Assembly: GCF_000184685.1 (NCBI RefSeq) | Contig: NC_014830.1 | Coordinates: forward strand, 3,534,001-3,598,000 | DNA: 64,000 bases | Direction: 5' to 3' | From: Intrasporangium calvum DSM 43043 | GTDB taxonomy: Bacteria > Actinomycetota > Actinomycetes > Actinomycetales > Dermatophilaceae | In this document: positions 41,901 through 50,967 of the stretch, one piece after another | Position numbering within the stretch: the stretch's first letter is position 1 | Layout: each line of letters starts with the position of its first letter | Position numbers and translations under genes: made by a program | The notes under the pieces: model-generated | The model's database searches: none | Told to the model about the DNA's origin: nothing | Seen by the model: only the letters and a program-made list of their open reading frames with translations

Positions 41901-42860
41901 GGCACCCGGGAAGGGGCTGATCGCCGTCGGGTGGTTGTGCGTCTCGACCTTCATGAGGACGTGGACCTCGTCCTCGCGGGCGACGTAGCGGCTCGGGCCG
42001 TCCCCCTCGCCCTCGGGGATCCACCGGGTGACCGGGCCGCCGGCCATGACCGAGGCGTTGTCCTTGTAGGCGACGATCGTCCCGGCCCCGGCGACGGCCT
42101 CGGTGTGCCGGATCATCCCGAACAGCGACCGCGTCTTGACGTCGCCGTCGACGATGAAGTCGGCGTTGAAGATCTTGTGGCGGCAGTGCTCGGAGTTGGC
42201 CTGTGCGAACATCATCAGCTCGACGTCCGTCGGGTTGCGGCGCAGCCCGGTGAACGCCTCGACGAGGTAGTCGATCTCGTCCTCCGCGAGCGCGAGGCCG
42301 TAGGCAGCGTCCGCCTCCTCGATCGCGGCCCGGCCGCGGCCGAGGACGTCGACGTGCTCCATCGGCTCCGGCAGCCGCTCCTCGATGAGGGCCCGGGCCG
42401 CGTCGACGGACGGCAGCGCCGACTCGGTCATCCGGTCGTGCAGCACCTCGGCCGCCGCGACCCAGTCGTCCTCGCCCAGCGCGGCAGAGGAGATGACGTG
42501 GTACTCCGTGACGCGCTCGACGCGCCGGACGTCCACACCGCAGTTGTGCGCGATGTCGGTCGCCTTCGACGCCCACGGCGACAGCGTCCCGAGCCGCGGT
42601 GCGACGACGACGGTCGCCCGGTGCTCCCCCGTGGGCTCCGGGTCGGGCGGCGGGCCATAGGTCAGCAGACGCGTCACCGTCGCCAGGGTCGCGTCGTCGA
42701 GCGGGCCGGAGCTCGCCACCTGGTGCACGTGCCGGGACGACAGGCCCGTCACCGACGGCGCGACGGCCTGCAGTCGGACGAGCAGGGCCGCGGCCCGGAA
42801 CGGTGAGAGGGCGCTGCCGCCCGGGACGGTGGTCAGCACGAGCTCGTGCGACGAGGCCAT
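38949..42860 (-). CDS. purL: Phosphoribosylformylglycinamidine synthase, large single-chain form
   Basis: A roughly 1303-residue FGAM synthase of the large type, in which the PurS-like N-terminus, synthetase domains and glutaminase are one chain. Recognisable blocks are [48 protein letters not shown], and the C-terminal glutaminase with the nucleophile Cys in [10 protein letters not shown] and a catalytic His in MMPHPER. Most Actinobacteria use separate purS, purQ and small purL genes, so this form is unusual. The ATG at 42860 is preferred over a TTG at 42896. A motif copy encodes ELSSAAYAV in a linker. Confidence 0.95.
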   Translation of the reverse strand: MASSHELVLTTVPGGSALSPFRAAALLVRLQAVAPSVTGLSSRHVHQVASSGPLDDATLATVTRLLTYGPPPDPEPTGEHRATVVVAPRLGTLSPWASKATDIAHNCGVDVRRVERVTEYHVISSAALGEDDWVAAAEVLHDRMTESALPSVDAARALIEERLPEPMEHVDVLGRGRAAIEEADAAYGLALAEDEIDYLVEAFTGLRRNPTDVELMMFAQANSEHCRHKIFNADFIVDGDVKTRSLFGMIRHTEAVAGAGTIVAYKDNASVMAGGPVTRWIPEGEGDGPSRYVAREDEVHVLMKVETHNHPTAISPFPGAATGAGGEIRDEGATGRGSQPKAGLTGFAVSNLHLPGTDEPWEREVYGAPEHIATPLDIMVEGPIGAAAFNNEFGRPGLGGFFRVYEQTVDGVRRGFHKPIMSAGGLGSISADQTEKIIFPAGTLLVQLGGPGMRIGMGGGAASSMASGTNAAELDFDSVQRGNPEIERRAQEVINHCWKLGADNPILAIHDVGAGGLSNAFPELVDGAGLGARFDLSAVPLEESGLAPKEIWCNESQERYVLAIAPESLPRLAGLADRERCPYAVVGVASEDAQLVLAPASEDRPDDDRPIDMPMEVLLGKPPRMTRDVTRVTRVGDELDVAALELSSAAYAVLRHPTVASKRFLVTIADRTVGGLSHRDQMVGPWQVPVADVAVTLSDHVGFAGQAMASGERMPLASVDAPASGRMAVGEALTNLLAAPVDGLAGVKLSCNWMAACGEPGEDAALYDTVEAVAMELCPALGISVPVGKDSLSMRTRWTDPSTGEDRQVTSPVSLVVSAFASLPDVRGTWTPLLPTGAEPAELLLVDLGAGRNRLGGSILAQVSGAFGTEVPDLDDPARLSGLAGALADLRGRGITVAYHDRSDGGLWAAACEMAFASATGLDLEVPSLAGLFAEELGVVLGVAASQVPVVREVLGDHGLGELVSAVGRTNGERRVRVAVAGQSALDESVRDLAQAWDEVSWRIAALRDNPVCAEEEHAAFGADDDPGLVVAPTFDPTEDVAAPYVGLGARPKVAILREQGVNSHVETAFAFDRAGFETYDVHMTDLQTGRFDLADVVGLVACGGFSYGDTLGAGEGWARSVLFNERLTEDFHAFFHRADTFGLGICNGCQMFAALSELIPGAEAWPRFTRNRSEQYEARLTLVEVLESPSIFMSGMAGSRIPIAVAHGEGFANFAAQGDAGGVARVARFVDHRGAPALTYPHNPNGSPDGLTAVTTPDGRFTAMMPHPERVARNVQMSWTAGPAADESPWLRMFRNARVWVD
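40908..40917 (+). repeat. Dispersed motif GTATGCCGCT, inside purL
   Basis: Exact core plus GAGCTCAGCTCC. Antisense reading encodes ELSSAAYA in a loop between PurL domains. Confidence 0.9.
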
Positions 42861-42994
42861 GGCGTGCGGTCTCCCGATGGTCCGAGGGGGTGGCAAGGGC
42901 TGGCTGCCGGGTCAAGGTTACCGGTCACGCGCTGATGCCCCGGGCTCGTCCACCCGGGGAGAGCGGGTGGCGCGGCGGGACGGGGAGCGAGCCC

Positions 42995-43004
42995 AGCGGC
43001 ATAC
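42995..43004 (-). repeat. Dispersed motif GTATGCCGCT, intergenic
   Basis: Exact core with the minus-strand extension GGGCTCGCTCCCC. It lies in the 219-bp gap between purL and the 5'-nucleotidase gene. Confidence 0.9.
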
Positions 43005-43023
43005 GGCATCCTCCGGGGACGGC

Positions 43024-43057
43024 GTGAGGGCCACCCCCGAGCGGGAGTGGCCCTCAC
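43024..43057. terminator. Strong hairpin downstream of the 5'-nucleotidase gene
   Basis: Arms GTGAGGGCCAC (43024-43034) and GTGGCCCTCAC (43047-43057) are perfect 11-base complements around a 12-base loop. It lies 23 bases after the 5'-nucleotidase stop on the minus strand, as expected for its terminator. There is no T-tract. Confidence 0.8.
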
Positions 43058-43079
43058 GTGACCGTCGTTCAGGCGGTTC

Positions 43080-44816
43080 TCACAGGCCGGCGACGCGGCT
43101 GTCCGGAGCCGTCAGGCCGGGGTTGGCCTTGAGGAACGAGACCAGGTTGGCCAGGTCCTCGGGGCCGCCGACGATGTTCGTCCCGTCCGTGAAGCCGGTG
43201 AACAGGTCACCGCCGTCGGCGAGGAAGTTCAGCGTCGACACCCGGTAGGTCGCGTTGAGGTCGAGCGGCACGCCGTTGAGCGCCATCGTGCCGTTGACGA
43301 CCCGGCTGCCCTGCGGCTGCGAGGCATCCCACTCGTACGTGAAGCCCTCGGACACGCCGAGCGCGAGCATGGGGCGCGAGCCACGAGCCGAGACCGGCTG
43401 GTACTGCTGCTCGAGGACCGTCTTGATCTGCGCGCCCGTGAGGTCCATCGAGACGAGCAGGTTGCCGAACGGCGCGACGAGGTAGGCCTCCTCGTAGGTG
43501 ATCTCGCCCGGCGCCTCGCCGTTGGTGATCGCGTCGTAGACGAAGGACCCACGCACCCCGCCGACGTTCATGAAGGAGATCTGCGCGCCTCCCTCGTTGG
43601 CGTCGTCGGTGCCCCAGAGGATCGAGTCGGCGACGAGGTCGGCCATCGGCGTCTCGATGCCGCGGTTGCCCCCGGCGTCACCGGTGATGTCCTCGGCCAC
43701 CGAGCCGACGACCTCACCCTTGATCGGGCCGGCGAGCTCGTTCCACTTGGCGAGGATCGCGGTCTGGGTGGCGTCCGCCTGGACGGCCGCACGCGCCACG
43801 AGGTGGTTCGTCGCCGACGAGGCGGACCGCACGACGTCCTTGTTGCGACGGTCGATGACGAGGTTGGTCTCGGTGACGACGCGCCCGTAGGACGCCGCAC
43901 TCGTGACGAGCCGGTCCACGCCGTCCGGGTCCGGGATCTGGCAGATGTAGGCCTGGTGCGTGTGGCCGGTGATGACGGAGTCGATCTCGGGGTCGAGCTG
44001 CGCGGCGATCTGCACGATCGGGTCGGTGATGCCCTTGCACTCGTTGTAGGTGCCCTCCTGGTAGCCACCTTCGTGCAGGAGCACGACGATCGCCTCGACG
44101 CCCTGCTGCTTGAGGATGGCGGCCTGCTTGTTCGCGGTCTCCACCTCGTCCTTGAAGTCGACCGAGGCGACGCCCTTCGGGCTGACCAGGGTCGGGGTCG
44201 CCTTGAGCGTCATGCCGATGAAGCCGACCTTGACGCCGTCGAACTTCTTGACCCACGTCGCCGGCAGGAGCGGCTGGCCGTTGTCCTTGCGGATGACGTT
44301 GGCGGCGAGCCACTGGAAGTCCGCGCCCGCGTAGGGCTGGTCCGGGAAGTAGCAGCCGTCCTCGGGGTGACAGCCGCCCTGCTGCATGCGGAGCAGCTCG
44401 GCGGTGCCCTCGTCGAACTCGTGGTTGCCGACGCTCGACACGTCGAGGCCCATCGCGTTGAGCGTCTCGACGGCGGGCTCGTCGTGGAACATGCCGGACA
44501 GGAAGGTGGAGCCACCGATGAGGTCACCCGCTGCGACGGTCGCGGTGTTGGAGTGGCCGGCGCGGAGCTCGGCCAGCGTCGAGGCGAGGTACTCGGCCCC
44601 ACCCACGTCAACGCCGCCGATCGGTCCGGTCTCGTTGTTCTTGGCCTCGAGGTGGCCGTGGTAGTCGTTGAACGACAGGAGCTGGACCGACATGGTCGCG
44701 CTCGGGTTGGGCTTCGGCTTGTCGTTCTTCGCCTGGGCGGGGCTGACGGCGAGTGCCGTGGCCCCCAGCAGCGCCGCTGCCCCCACAGCGACGACGCGGC
44801 TGATGCGGTGCGTCAT
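43080..44816 (-). CDS. Secreted 5'-nucleotidase/metallophosphatase
   Basis: A 578-residue exported enzyme of the UshA/5'-nucleotidase family. A signal peptide covers residues 1-29, ending AQA. The calcineurin-like metal site is seen in LLSFNDYHGHLE, AAGDLIGGS, VGNHEFDEG and ITGHTHQAY. The C-terminal domain (TPMADLVADSILWG ... LNFLADGGDLFTGF) binds the nucleotide. It should dephosphorylate external nucleotides, linking to purine salvage. The ATG at 44816 follows AGGAAAGAAG. Confidence 0.92.
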   Translation of the reverse strand: MTHRISRVVAVGAAALLGATALAVSPAQAKNDKPKPNPSATMSVQLLSFNDYHGHLEAKNNETGPIGGVDVGGAEYLASTLAELRAGHSNTATVAAGDLIGGSTFLSGMFHDEPAVETLNAMGLDVSSVGNHEFDEGTAELLRMQQGGCHPEDGCYFPDQPYAGADFQWLAANVIRKDNGQPLLPATWVKKFDGVKVGFIGMTLKATPTLVSPKGVASVDFKDEVETANKQAAILKQQGVEAIVVLLHEGGYQEGTYNECKGITDPIVQIAAQLDPEIDSVITGHTHQAYICQIPDPDGVDRLVTSAASYGRVVTETNLVIDRRNKDVVRSASSATNHLVARAAVQADATQTAILAKWNELAGPIKGEVVGSVAEDITGDAGGNRGIETPMADLVADSILWGTDDANEGGAQISFMNVGGVRGSFVYDAITNGEAPGEITYEEAYLVAPFGNLLVSMDLTGAQIKTVLEQQYQPVSARGSRPMLALGVSEGFTYEWDASQPQGSRVVNGTMALNGVPLDLNATYRVSTLNFLADGGDLFTGFTDGTNIVGGPEDLANLVSFLKANPGLTAPDSRVAGL

Positions 44817-44939
44817 GTGAGCTTCTTTCCTGAGAGGTGGTGCCGACTGGCTACGGGTGTCCCGACGTCCATGCTCTTCGCAGGACATTACGAGAGAATG
44901 ACCCCCCGTGGAACGAAAGCCCTCGACTGCTTTCTCACA

Positions 44940-45572
44940 TCAGCGCGACTGCAACGCATCGAGCGCGACCGCCATCGCGGAGGCGACGCGCCAGTCCAGC
45001 CGCCACCCGTTCGGCTGGGCCGGCAGGTCGATGAAGTAGACGTCCTTGAGGGCGACCTTCTTCGTCGAGCTCATCACCAGCGAGCCGTCGGCCGCGCGGA
45101 AGTCGAAGTGGAAGAGCCACGGCACGGGCAGGTCGTTGAGCAGGGGGATGAAGTCCCAGATCCGCCGCAGGACCGCGACCTTGGCGTTGCGCTCCTGGCC
45201 GACGCACTCGAAGCCCTCAGGGGTCCCCAGACGCCAGGTCGACCGGGCGAGGGACGCGGCGAACTCCTTCTTGAACCAGCCGATCGGCTGGCCCGTGCCG
45301 TCGACGATGTCGTAGCCGGAGCCGAGGTCGATGACCTTGCGGGCCTTGAAGCCGAACAGGGCGTGCGTCTTGGCGGCGTCCGTGTAGAAGGTCACCTGCT
45401 CCTTGAAGGCCATCCGCTTCTGCTCGGCGAAGCAGATGAGGCCGAGGTCGTTGCCGGCCTCGTCGGTCTGGAGCACCTCGTAGCGGTTGACCATGAGGGT
45501 CAGCTTCTGGCGGACCTTGAGGCGGGCGAACCCTGCTGGCTGGGGTTCGGAGGAGGGGGAGGGCTGGGTCAT
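44940..45572 (-). CDS. LURP-one/phospholipid-scramblase-like protein
   Basis: A 210-residue protein of the LURP-one/scramblase-like beta-barrel superfamily, seen in repeats such as NRYEVLQTDEAGNDLGLICFAEQKR and VIDLGSGYDIVDGTGQPIGWFKKEF. Tubby-like folds of this kind bind membranes or lipids. The ATG at 45572 lies near the end of a Pro/Ser-rich tail with a weak ribosome-binding site. No functional context is visible. Confidence 0.75.
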   Translation of the reverse strand: MTQPSPSSEPQPAGFARLKVRQKLTLMVNRYEVLQTDEAGNDLGLICFAEQKRMAFKEQVTFYTDAAKTHALFGFKARKVIDLGSGYDIVDGTGQPIGWFKKEFAASLARSTWRLGTPEGFECVGQERNAKVAVLRRIWDFIPLLNDLPVPWLFHFDFRAADGSLVMSSTKKVALKDVYFIDLPAQPNGWRLDWRVASAMAVALDALQSR

Positions 45573-45617
45573 GCGCCAAGGCTCGCACACGCCGTCGCCG
45601 GGTAGACAGCCTGTGCC

Positions 45618-45627
45618 GTATGCCGCT
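45618..45627 (+). repeat. Dispersed motif GTATGCCGCT, intergenic
   Basis: Exact core plus GGGCTGGCTCTCC, in the 183-bp gap between the scramblase-like gene and purC. Confidence 0.9.
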
Positions 45628-45755
45628 GGGCTGGCTCTCCGGTCACCGTGGCCCCCGAATGGGGTGGGGGTGGGTCCGGCCCAGGTCCACGGGGCCTGGA
45701 TGACCGTCCGGGGGCCGACGAGCCCGCGTCCGATCAGCGGTGGCCGCCGCTCGGG

Positions 45756-46652
45756 TCAGAAGGTCTCGCCGGTCAGCCGCTCGTAGGCCTCGACGTACTT
45801 CGCCCGCGTCTGCTCGACCACCTGCGCCGGCAGCTCGGGCGGCGGCTCGCCACTCGACTTAGACCAGCCCGACTCCGCCGAGGTCAACCACTCGCGGACG
45901 TACTGCTTGTCGAAGGACGGCTGCGGGTGGCCGGGCTCCCAGAGCTCAGCCGGCCAGAACCGCGACGAGTCCGGCGTCAGCACCTCGTCGGCGAGGACGA
46001 GGCCACCCGACCCGTCCGGGGCGACCCCGAACTCGACCTTGGTGTCGGCGATGAGGATGCCGCGCGCGCCGGCGATCTCGTTGCCGCGGGCCAGGATCGC
46101 CCGGGTCAGCCGGGACACCTCGACAGCCACCTCGACCCCGAGCGCGGCCTCGACCTCGGCGAAGGTCATCGGCAGGTCGTGCTCCCCCACCGGCGCCTTC
46201 GTCGTGGGTGTGAAGACCGGCTCCGGCAGGCGTGACCCGTCGACGAGCCCGTCCGGCAGCGCGACCCCGGACACCGAGCCCTTCGCCTGGTACTCCTCGA
46301 GCCCGCCCCCGGTGAGGTAGGCCCGGGCGATCGCCTCGACCTTGAGCATGTCGAGCGTGCGCACGAGCACGGCCCGCCCCGCCACGGCCGCCGGCACATC
46401 GGTCGACAGCACGTGGTTGGGCACGAGGTCGGACAGCTGGTCGAACCACCACAGTGACAGCCGGGTGAGGACCGCGCCCTTGTCCGGGATCTCGGGAGAC
46501 ATCATCCAGTCGTACGCCGACAGCCGGTCGGACGCGACGAGCAGGAGCTGGTCGGGGACCGGCGCACCGTCGGGCCCCACCGGGGCGTAGAGGTCGCGGA
46601 CCTTGCCCGAGTAGACGTGCGCGTAGCCGGGCAGCTCCAGGTGGGTGGTCAT
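45756..46652 (-). CDS. purC: Phosphoribosylaminoimidazole-succinocarboxamide synthase
   Basis: A 298-residue PurC, joining CAIR and aspartate with ATP. The segments YSGKVRDLY, VASDRLSAYD, TLDMLKVEAIARAYLTGGG and IADTKVEFG are diagnostic. The ATG at 46652 lies one base beyond the purD stop, so purD and purC are co-transcribed. Confidence 0.95.
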   Translation of the reverse strand: MTTHLELPGYAHVYSGKVRDLYAPVGPDGAPVPDQLLLVASDRLSAYDWMMSPEIPDKGAVLTRLSLWWFDQLSDLVPNHVLSTDVPAAVAGRAVLVRTLDMLKVEAIARAYLTGGGLEEYQAKGSVSGVALPDGLVDGSRLPEPVFTPTTKAPVGEHDLPMTFAEVEAALGVEVAVEVSRLTRAILARGNEIAGARGILIADTKVEFGVAPDGSGGLVLADEVLTPDSSRFWPAELWEPGHPQPSFDKQYVREWLTSAESGWSKSSGEPPPELPAQVVEQTRAKYVEAYERLTGETF

Positions 46653-46653
46653 G

Positions 46654-47934
46654 TCAGCCTCCGAGGGTGATCTCGCCGCGCTCCGCCTTGAGCGCGATGT
46701 CGGTGCGCACGCGGGCTCCCTCGAGCTCGATGAGGGACACCGCGTCGTATGCCGCTGACCTGGCCTTCGCGAGGTCGCTGCCCGTTGCGAGGACGTTGAG
46801 CACGCGCCCCCCGGCCGAGACGAGCGCGCCGGTCTCGTCGCGCTTCGTGCCGGCATGGAGGACGACGACACCCGGGACCTCGGCGGCGGCGTCGAGCCCG
46901 GTGACGGGGTCTCCGGTCCGGGGCGCCTCCGGGTAGCCGTCGGCGGCGACGACGACGACGACCGCGTGGTCGGCGGACCAGCGCAACCGGCCGAAGCCGT
47001 CGAGCTCTCCGGTCGCGGCGGCGAAGAGCAGCTGGGCGAAGGGCGACTCGAGCCGCGCGAAGCTCGCGTGCCCGTCGGGATCGCCGAAGCGGGCGTTGAA
47101 CTCGATGACCTTGGGCCCGCGTCGCGTCAGCGCCAGCCCGACGTAGAGGACGCCGACGAACGGCGTGCCACGGCGGTGCATCTCGTCGATGGTCGGCTGC
47201 GCGACCCGGGCGACGATCTCGTCGGCGAGCCCGGGGGGCGCCCAGGCCAGCGGCGAGTAGGCGCCCATGCCGCCGGTGTTGAGCCCGACGTCGCCGTCGC
47301 CGATGCGTTTGAAGTCCTGCGCCGGCTGCAGCGCCACGACGTGGGTGCCGTCCGAGATGCAGAAGACCGACACCTCGGGACCGGAGAGGTACTCCTCGAC
47401 GACGACCCGGCCGTCCTCCTTGTCGAGGCACCACTTGGCGTGCAGGAGCGCCTCCTCGCGGGAGTCGGTGACGACGACCCCCTTGCCGGCCGCGAGCCCG
47501 TCGTCCTTGACGACGTGCGGCGTGCCGAGGACATCGAGGGCCGCCTCGACCTCGTCGAGCGTGGTGCAGACGTGGGCGAGCCCGGTCGGGACCTCGGCCG
47601 CCGCCATGACCTCCTTGGCGAACGCCTTGCTGCCCTCGAGCATCGCGGCCGCAGCGGACGGTCCGAACACCGCGAAGCCGGCTGAGCGGCATACGTCGGC
47701 CACTCCCGCCACGAGCGGCGCCTCCGGCCCGACGACGACGAGGTCGACGTCGTGCTCGCGGGCGAGCGCGACCACGGCGTCGGGGTCGAGGATGTCGACG
47801 GGCACGCAGAGCGCAGTCGCGTCGATCCCGGGGTTGCCCGGAGCCGCGATGACCGCGTCCACCTCGGGGTCGGCCGCGACGGCCTTGACGAGTGCGTGCT
47901 CACGGGCGCCGGAACCGAGGACGAGGACCTTCAC
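46654..47934 (-). CDS. purD: Phosphoribosylamine-glycine ligase
   Basis: A 426-residue PurD, an ATP-grasp enzyme making GAR. MKVLVLGSGAREHALVKAV opens the preATP-grasp domain, with VVKDDGLAAGKGVVV and NTGGMGAYSP further on. GTG start. Two copies of the dispersed motif lie inside, one encoding VCRSAGFAVFG and one near the C-terminus. Confidence 0.95.
   Translation of the reverse strand: MKVLVLGSGAREHALVKAVAADPEVDAVIAAPGNPGIDATALCVPVDILDPDAVVALAREHDVDLVVVGPEAPLVAGVADVCRSAGFAVFGPSAAAAMLEGSKAFAKEVMAAAEVPTGLAHVCTTLDEVEAALDVLGTPHVVKDDGLAAGKGVVVTDSREEALLHAKWCLDKEDGRVVVEEYLSGPEVSVFCISDGTHVVALQPAQDFKRIGDGDVGLNTGGMGAYSPLAWAPPGLADEIVARVAQPTIDEMHRRGTPFVGVLYVGLALTRRGPKVIEFNARFGDPDGHASFARLESPFAQLLFAAATGELDGFGRLRWSADHAVVVVVAADGYPEAPRTGDPVTGLDAAAEVPGVVVLHAGTKRDETGALVSAGGRVLNVLATGSDLAKARSAAYDAVSLIELEGARVRTDIALKAERGEITLGG
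46747..46756 (+). repeat. Dispersed motif GTATGCCGCT, inside purD (C-terminal)
   Basis: Exact core; extension GACCTGGCC. The opposite reading encodes RSAAYDAV. Confidence 0.88.
47685..47694 (-). repeat. Dispersed motif GTATGCCGCT, inside purD (N-terminal)
   Basis: Exact core with the minus-strand extension CAGCCGGCTTCGC, encoding VCRSAGFA. The whole block is identical to the copy at 32227 in an unrelated gene. Confidence 0.9.
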
Positions 47935-47952
47935 GGCGGTCAGCCTATTGGC

Positions 47953-48588
47953 TCAGTCCCCGAGCCGCCGACGCAGCCCGGCCCGCACCGCGGGCCACTC
48001 GTCGACGAGGATCGAGTGGACCGCCGAGTCGCGCCACGTCCCGTCGGCCCGGCGGACGTCGCGGCGCGTGACCCCCTCGAACGTCGCGCCGAGCTTGACG
48101 ATCGCCGCGCGGGACCGGGCGTTGACGACGTCGGTCTGGATCTTGACCCGCCCGAAGCCGCACGTCTCGAAGGCGTGCGCGAGGAGGAGGAGCTTCGCCT
48201 CCGGGTTGACCGCGGTCCCCCACCAGCGGGAGCCGTACAGCGTCCAGCCGAGGTGGACGTGCTCGCGCACCGTGTCGACGTCGCCGAGCGAGCTGGTCCC
48301 CACGACGGTGCCGGCCGCGCCGAGGTCGGAGTCGGCGACGAGTCGGATCGTGTAGGCCGTGCGGCCGGACCCGTCGGGCTGCCGGGCCGCGACCGCAGCA
48401 GCGACCACGGCCTCCAGCTCGGCCATCGACGCCGGCGGGGGCGCCATCCGGTAGCCCTGGGTGTAGACGACGGGGTCCGTGTAGACCGGGTGCAGCCCAC
48501 CCGCGTCCGCGGGCCGCATGACGTCGAGCCGGACGACGCGTCCGACCAGTGGCTCGCCGGTTGGGGGGATGCAGCCGTCGGACGCCAT
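47953..48588 (-). CDS. GNAT acetyltransferase, RimJ/RimL-like
   Basis: A 211-residue GNAT protein. Segments such as VRLDVMRPADAG, LGWTLYGSRWWGTAVNPEAKLLLLAHAFE and VVNARSRAAIVKLGATFEGVTRRD match the RimJ/RimL-type subfamily that acetylates protein N-termini or small amines. The ATG at 48588 is chosen; the frame extends to 48645 without a good ribosome-binding site. It is divergent from the helicase gene, 60 bases apart. Confidence 0.85.
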   Translation of the reverse strand: MASDGCIPPTGEPLVGRVVRLDVMRPADAGGLHPVYTDPVVYTQGYRMAPPPASMAELEAVVAAAVAARQPDGSGRTAYTIRLVADSDLGAAGTVVGTSSLGDVDTVREHVHLGWTLYGSRWWGTAVNPEAKLLLLAHAFETCGFGRVKIQTDVVNARSRAAIVKLGATFEGVTRRDVRRADGTWRDSAVHSILVDEWPAVRAGLRRRLGD

Positions 48589-48648
48589 CCACTGACAGTA
48601 GACTTGATGGTTCCCGCGCCCCACCCCGGCGCCCCGTTGAACCATGGG

Positions 48649-50967
48649 ATGTCAGTGAGCCCTTCGTCCGCCCAGACTCGCCCGGCCAGCGCGCCCGCCC
48701 ACGAGGCCGCCGTGCCCGACGTGGTGGCCCACCAGATCGCCATCGAGCAGGCGCACGTGGACCTGGTCTTCGCCGAGCTCGAGAAGGCCGGTCTCCGCGC
48801 CGACGTCGTCAAGGCCGAGGGCCTGGCCCGCACGCAGTTCGGCCGGTCCGTCGAGACCGGCGACGCCGAGGGCACGGGGCTCTTCGAGCGAGACGCCCTG
48901 ATGTTCCACGCGGCCCGGCGGCGCAGCATGCTCGACACCCAGTACGAGGGGCTCGTCTTCGGGCGCCTCGACATCGACCACGGCACGCTGCGCGGCGGCG
49001 CGCCCGACACCCAGCCGACCGCGGCCGGCACGAGCAACGGCGAGCGAGCCCAGCGGCATACGGCCTCGCGCACGGAGGACCGGGAGGTCCGCTACATCGG
49101 GCGCCTCGGGGTCCGCGACGACGACTACGAGCCGCTCGTGATCGACTGGCGTGCGCCCGCCGCGTCGCCGTTCTACCGGGCGACGCCGGTGCAGCCGATG
49201 GGGGTGCTCCGCCGCCGGGTCCTGCGCAGCAAGGGCGCCCGCGTCATCGGCGTCGAGGACGACCTCATGGTGCCCGAGGCGCCGGACGACCTCGTCGTCG
49301 TCGGGGACGGCGCCCTCATGGCGGCGCTGACCCGGTCGCGGGGGGAGCGGATGCGCGACATCGTCGCGACGATCCAGGCCCACCAGGACGAGGCGATCCG
49401 CGCCAGCGCCCGCGGCGTCACGGAGATCACCGGCGGGCCCGGCACCGGCAAGACCGTGGTCGCCCTGCACCGGGCGGCCTACCTGCTCTACTCCGAGCGG
49501 CGCCGCTTCGAGTCGGGCGGGATCCTCGTCGTCGGTCCGTCGGGCGCCTACACGGCCTACATCGAGCGGGTCCTCCCGTCGCTCGGCGAGGAGTCGGTCA
49601 CGCTCCGGGCCCTGGGCGACGCCGTCGACGCCGTGCACACCGAGCGGCTCGACCCGCCCGAGGTGGCCCGGGCCAAGGGGTCGACCCGGATCCGCACCCT
49701 GCTCGGCAACGCCGCCCGGGGCCGGGTGCCGGACGCCCCGACGGAGTTCCGGGCGTTCGTCGCCGGGCGGGCCGTGCGTCTCGAGGCCCGGATCCTCGAC
49801 CGCATCCGCTCCCAGGTGCTGCGCCAGCACCAGCGCAACCTCGCCACCGCCGCGGCGCAGGCCGCGCTGGGTGAGGCCGCCTGGGCCTCGCTCGGCATCA
49901 CCGGTGACCGCGAGGCCAAGGCCGAGTTCCTCGACAAGTGGGAGGACCACCTCGACGTCGAGGCCTTCATGGCGGCCTGGTGGCCGCAGGTCGACCCGCG
50001 CGAGGTGCTGCTCTGGCTCGCCGACGCTGAGTTGGTCCGGCGCCACAGCCGCGGCACCTTCGACGACCGGGTGGCAGGCCTGCTTGCGGCGTCGTTCGCG
50101 ACGGCCCTCGAGACGGGGACGTGGTCCGTGTCCGACGTCGCCCTCATCGACGACCTCGCCGCACGGCTCGGCCCGGTGCAGGACGCGCCGACGGAGGAGC
50201 GCGGCTTCTACGAGATCGAGGAGCTCGACGACCTCAGCCAGTACGGCGTCACCGAGGTGCAGCCGATCTCCGGGGCGCGTGAGACGCGCGCCGAGGTGAT
50301 CGCCGAGGACCCGCGCGGGCGGCTCCTCGCCGGCCGCATCGGCAAGCCGGACGAGTACGCCCACGTCCTCGTCGACGAGGCACAGGACCTGTCCCCGATG
50401 CAGTGGCGGATGATCGGCCGGCGCGCACGGCACGCGTCCTGGACCGTCGTCGGCGACGCCGCACAGGCCTCGTGGACCGACCTCGAAGAAGCGGCGGCCG
50501 CCCGCGAGGAGGCCTTCGGGACGCAGCAGCGGCAGCGCTTCCACATGGACACCAACTACCGGAACGCGCGCGAGATCTTCGACTACGCGGCCGATGTCGT
50601 CCGGCGACAGGTGCCGGACGCCGACATTCCGAACGCCGTGCGCGAGACCGGTCACGACGTGGTCGAGGCCCCCCTGGGCTCGGACGTGGTCGCAGCCGTG
50701 CGGGGGTCGCTCCACGAGCTCCTCGAGCAGGTGGCGGGGTCCGTCGCCGTCATCACCCCCCAGCGGTATGCCGCTGAGCTGGCTCCGCTCGCCGGCTCGG
50801 ACGGGGGGCGGGTCCAGGTCGTCGACCCCATGTCGACCAAGGGTCTCGAGTACGACGCCGTCGTCGTCGTCGACCCGGCGGAGATCACCCGCGAGTCCCC
50901 CGGCGGGGTGCGGGTGCTCTACGTGGCGCTGACCCGCGCGGCGCACCGGATGACCGTGCTGGCCTGA
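48649..50967 (+). CDS. helD: HelD-like UvrD/Rep-family ATPase
   Basis: A 772-residue superfamily 1 helicase-like protein of the HelD group. A helical N-terminal arm (about 20-110) precedes Walker A GGPGTGKT at residues 262-269, and later helicase motifs include DEAQDLSPMQWRM, NYRNAREIF and MSTKGLEYDAVVVVD. HelD proteins bind RNA polymerase and help to recycle it or protect it from rifamycins. The ATG at 48649 is used; the ribosome-binding site is weak. Residues 120-143 look like an inserted loop carrying a dispersed motif copy; a second copy encodes YAAELAPL. Confidence 0.88.
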   Translation: MSVSPSSAQTRPASAPAHEAAVPDVVAHQIAIEQAHVDLVFAELEKAGLRADVVKAEGLARTQFGRSVETGDAEGTGLFERDALMFHAARRRSMLDTQYEGLVFGRLDIDHGTLRGGAPDTQPTAAGTSNGERAQRHTASRTEDREVRYIGRLGVRDDDYEPLVIDWRAPAASPFYRATPVQPMGVLRRRVLRSKGARVIGVEDDLMVPEAPDDLVVVGDGALMAALTRSRGERMRDIVATIQAHQDEAIRASARGVTEITGGPGTGKTVVALHRAAYLLYSERRRFESGGILVVGPSGAYTAYIERVLPSLGEESVTLRALGDAVDAVHTERLDPPEVARAKGSTRIRTLLGNAARGRVPDAPTEFRAFVAGRAVRLEARILDRIRSQVLRQHQRNLATAAAQAALGEAAWASLGITGDREAKAEFLDKWEDHLDVEAFMAAWWPQVDPREVLLWLADAELVRRHSRGTFDDRVAGLLAASFATALETGTWSVSDVALIDDLAARLGPVQDAPTEERGFYEIEELDDLSQYGVTEVQPISGARETRAEVIAEDPRGRLLAGRIGKPDEYAHVLVDEAQDLSPMQWRMIGRRARHASWTVVGDAAQASWTDLEEAAAAREEAFGTQQRQRFHMDTNYRNAREIFDYAADVVRRQVPDADIPNAVRETGHDVVEAPLGSDVVAAVRGSLHELLEQVAGSVAVITPQRYAAELAPLAGSDGGRVQVVDPMSTKGLEYDAVVVVDPAEITRESPGGVRVLYVALTRAAHRMTVLA
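49052..49061 (-). repeat. Dispersed motif GTATGCCGCT, inside helD (N-terminal)
   Basis: Exact core with the minus-strand extension GGGCTCGCTCG. It encodes ERAQRHTA within a low-complexity loop. Confidence 0.9.
50766..50775 (+). repeat. Dispersed motif GTATGCCGCT, inside helD (C-terminal)
   Basis: Exact core plus GAGCTGGCTCC, encoding YAAELAP. Confidence 0.9.
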
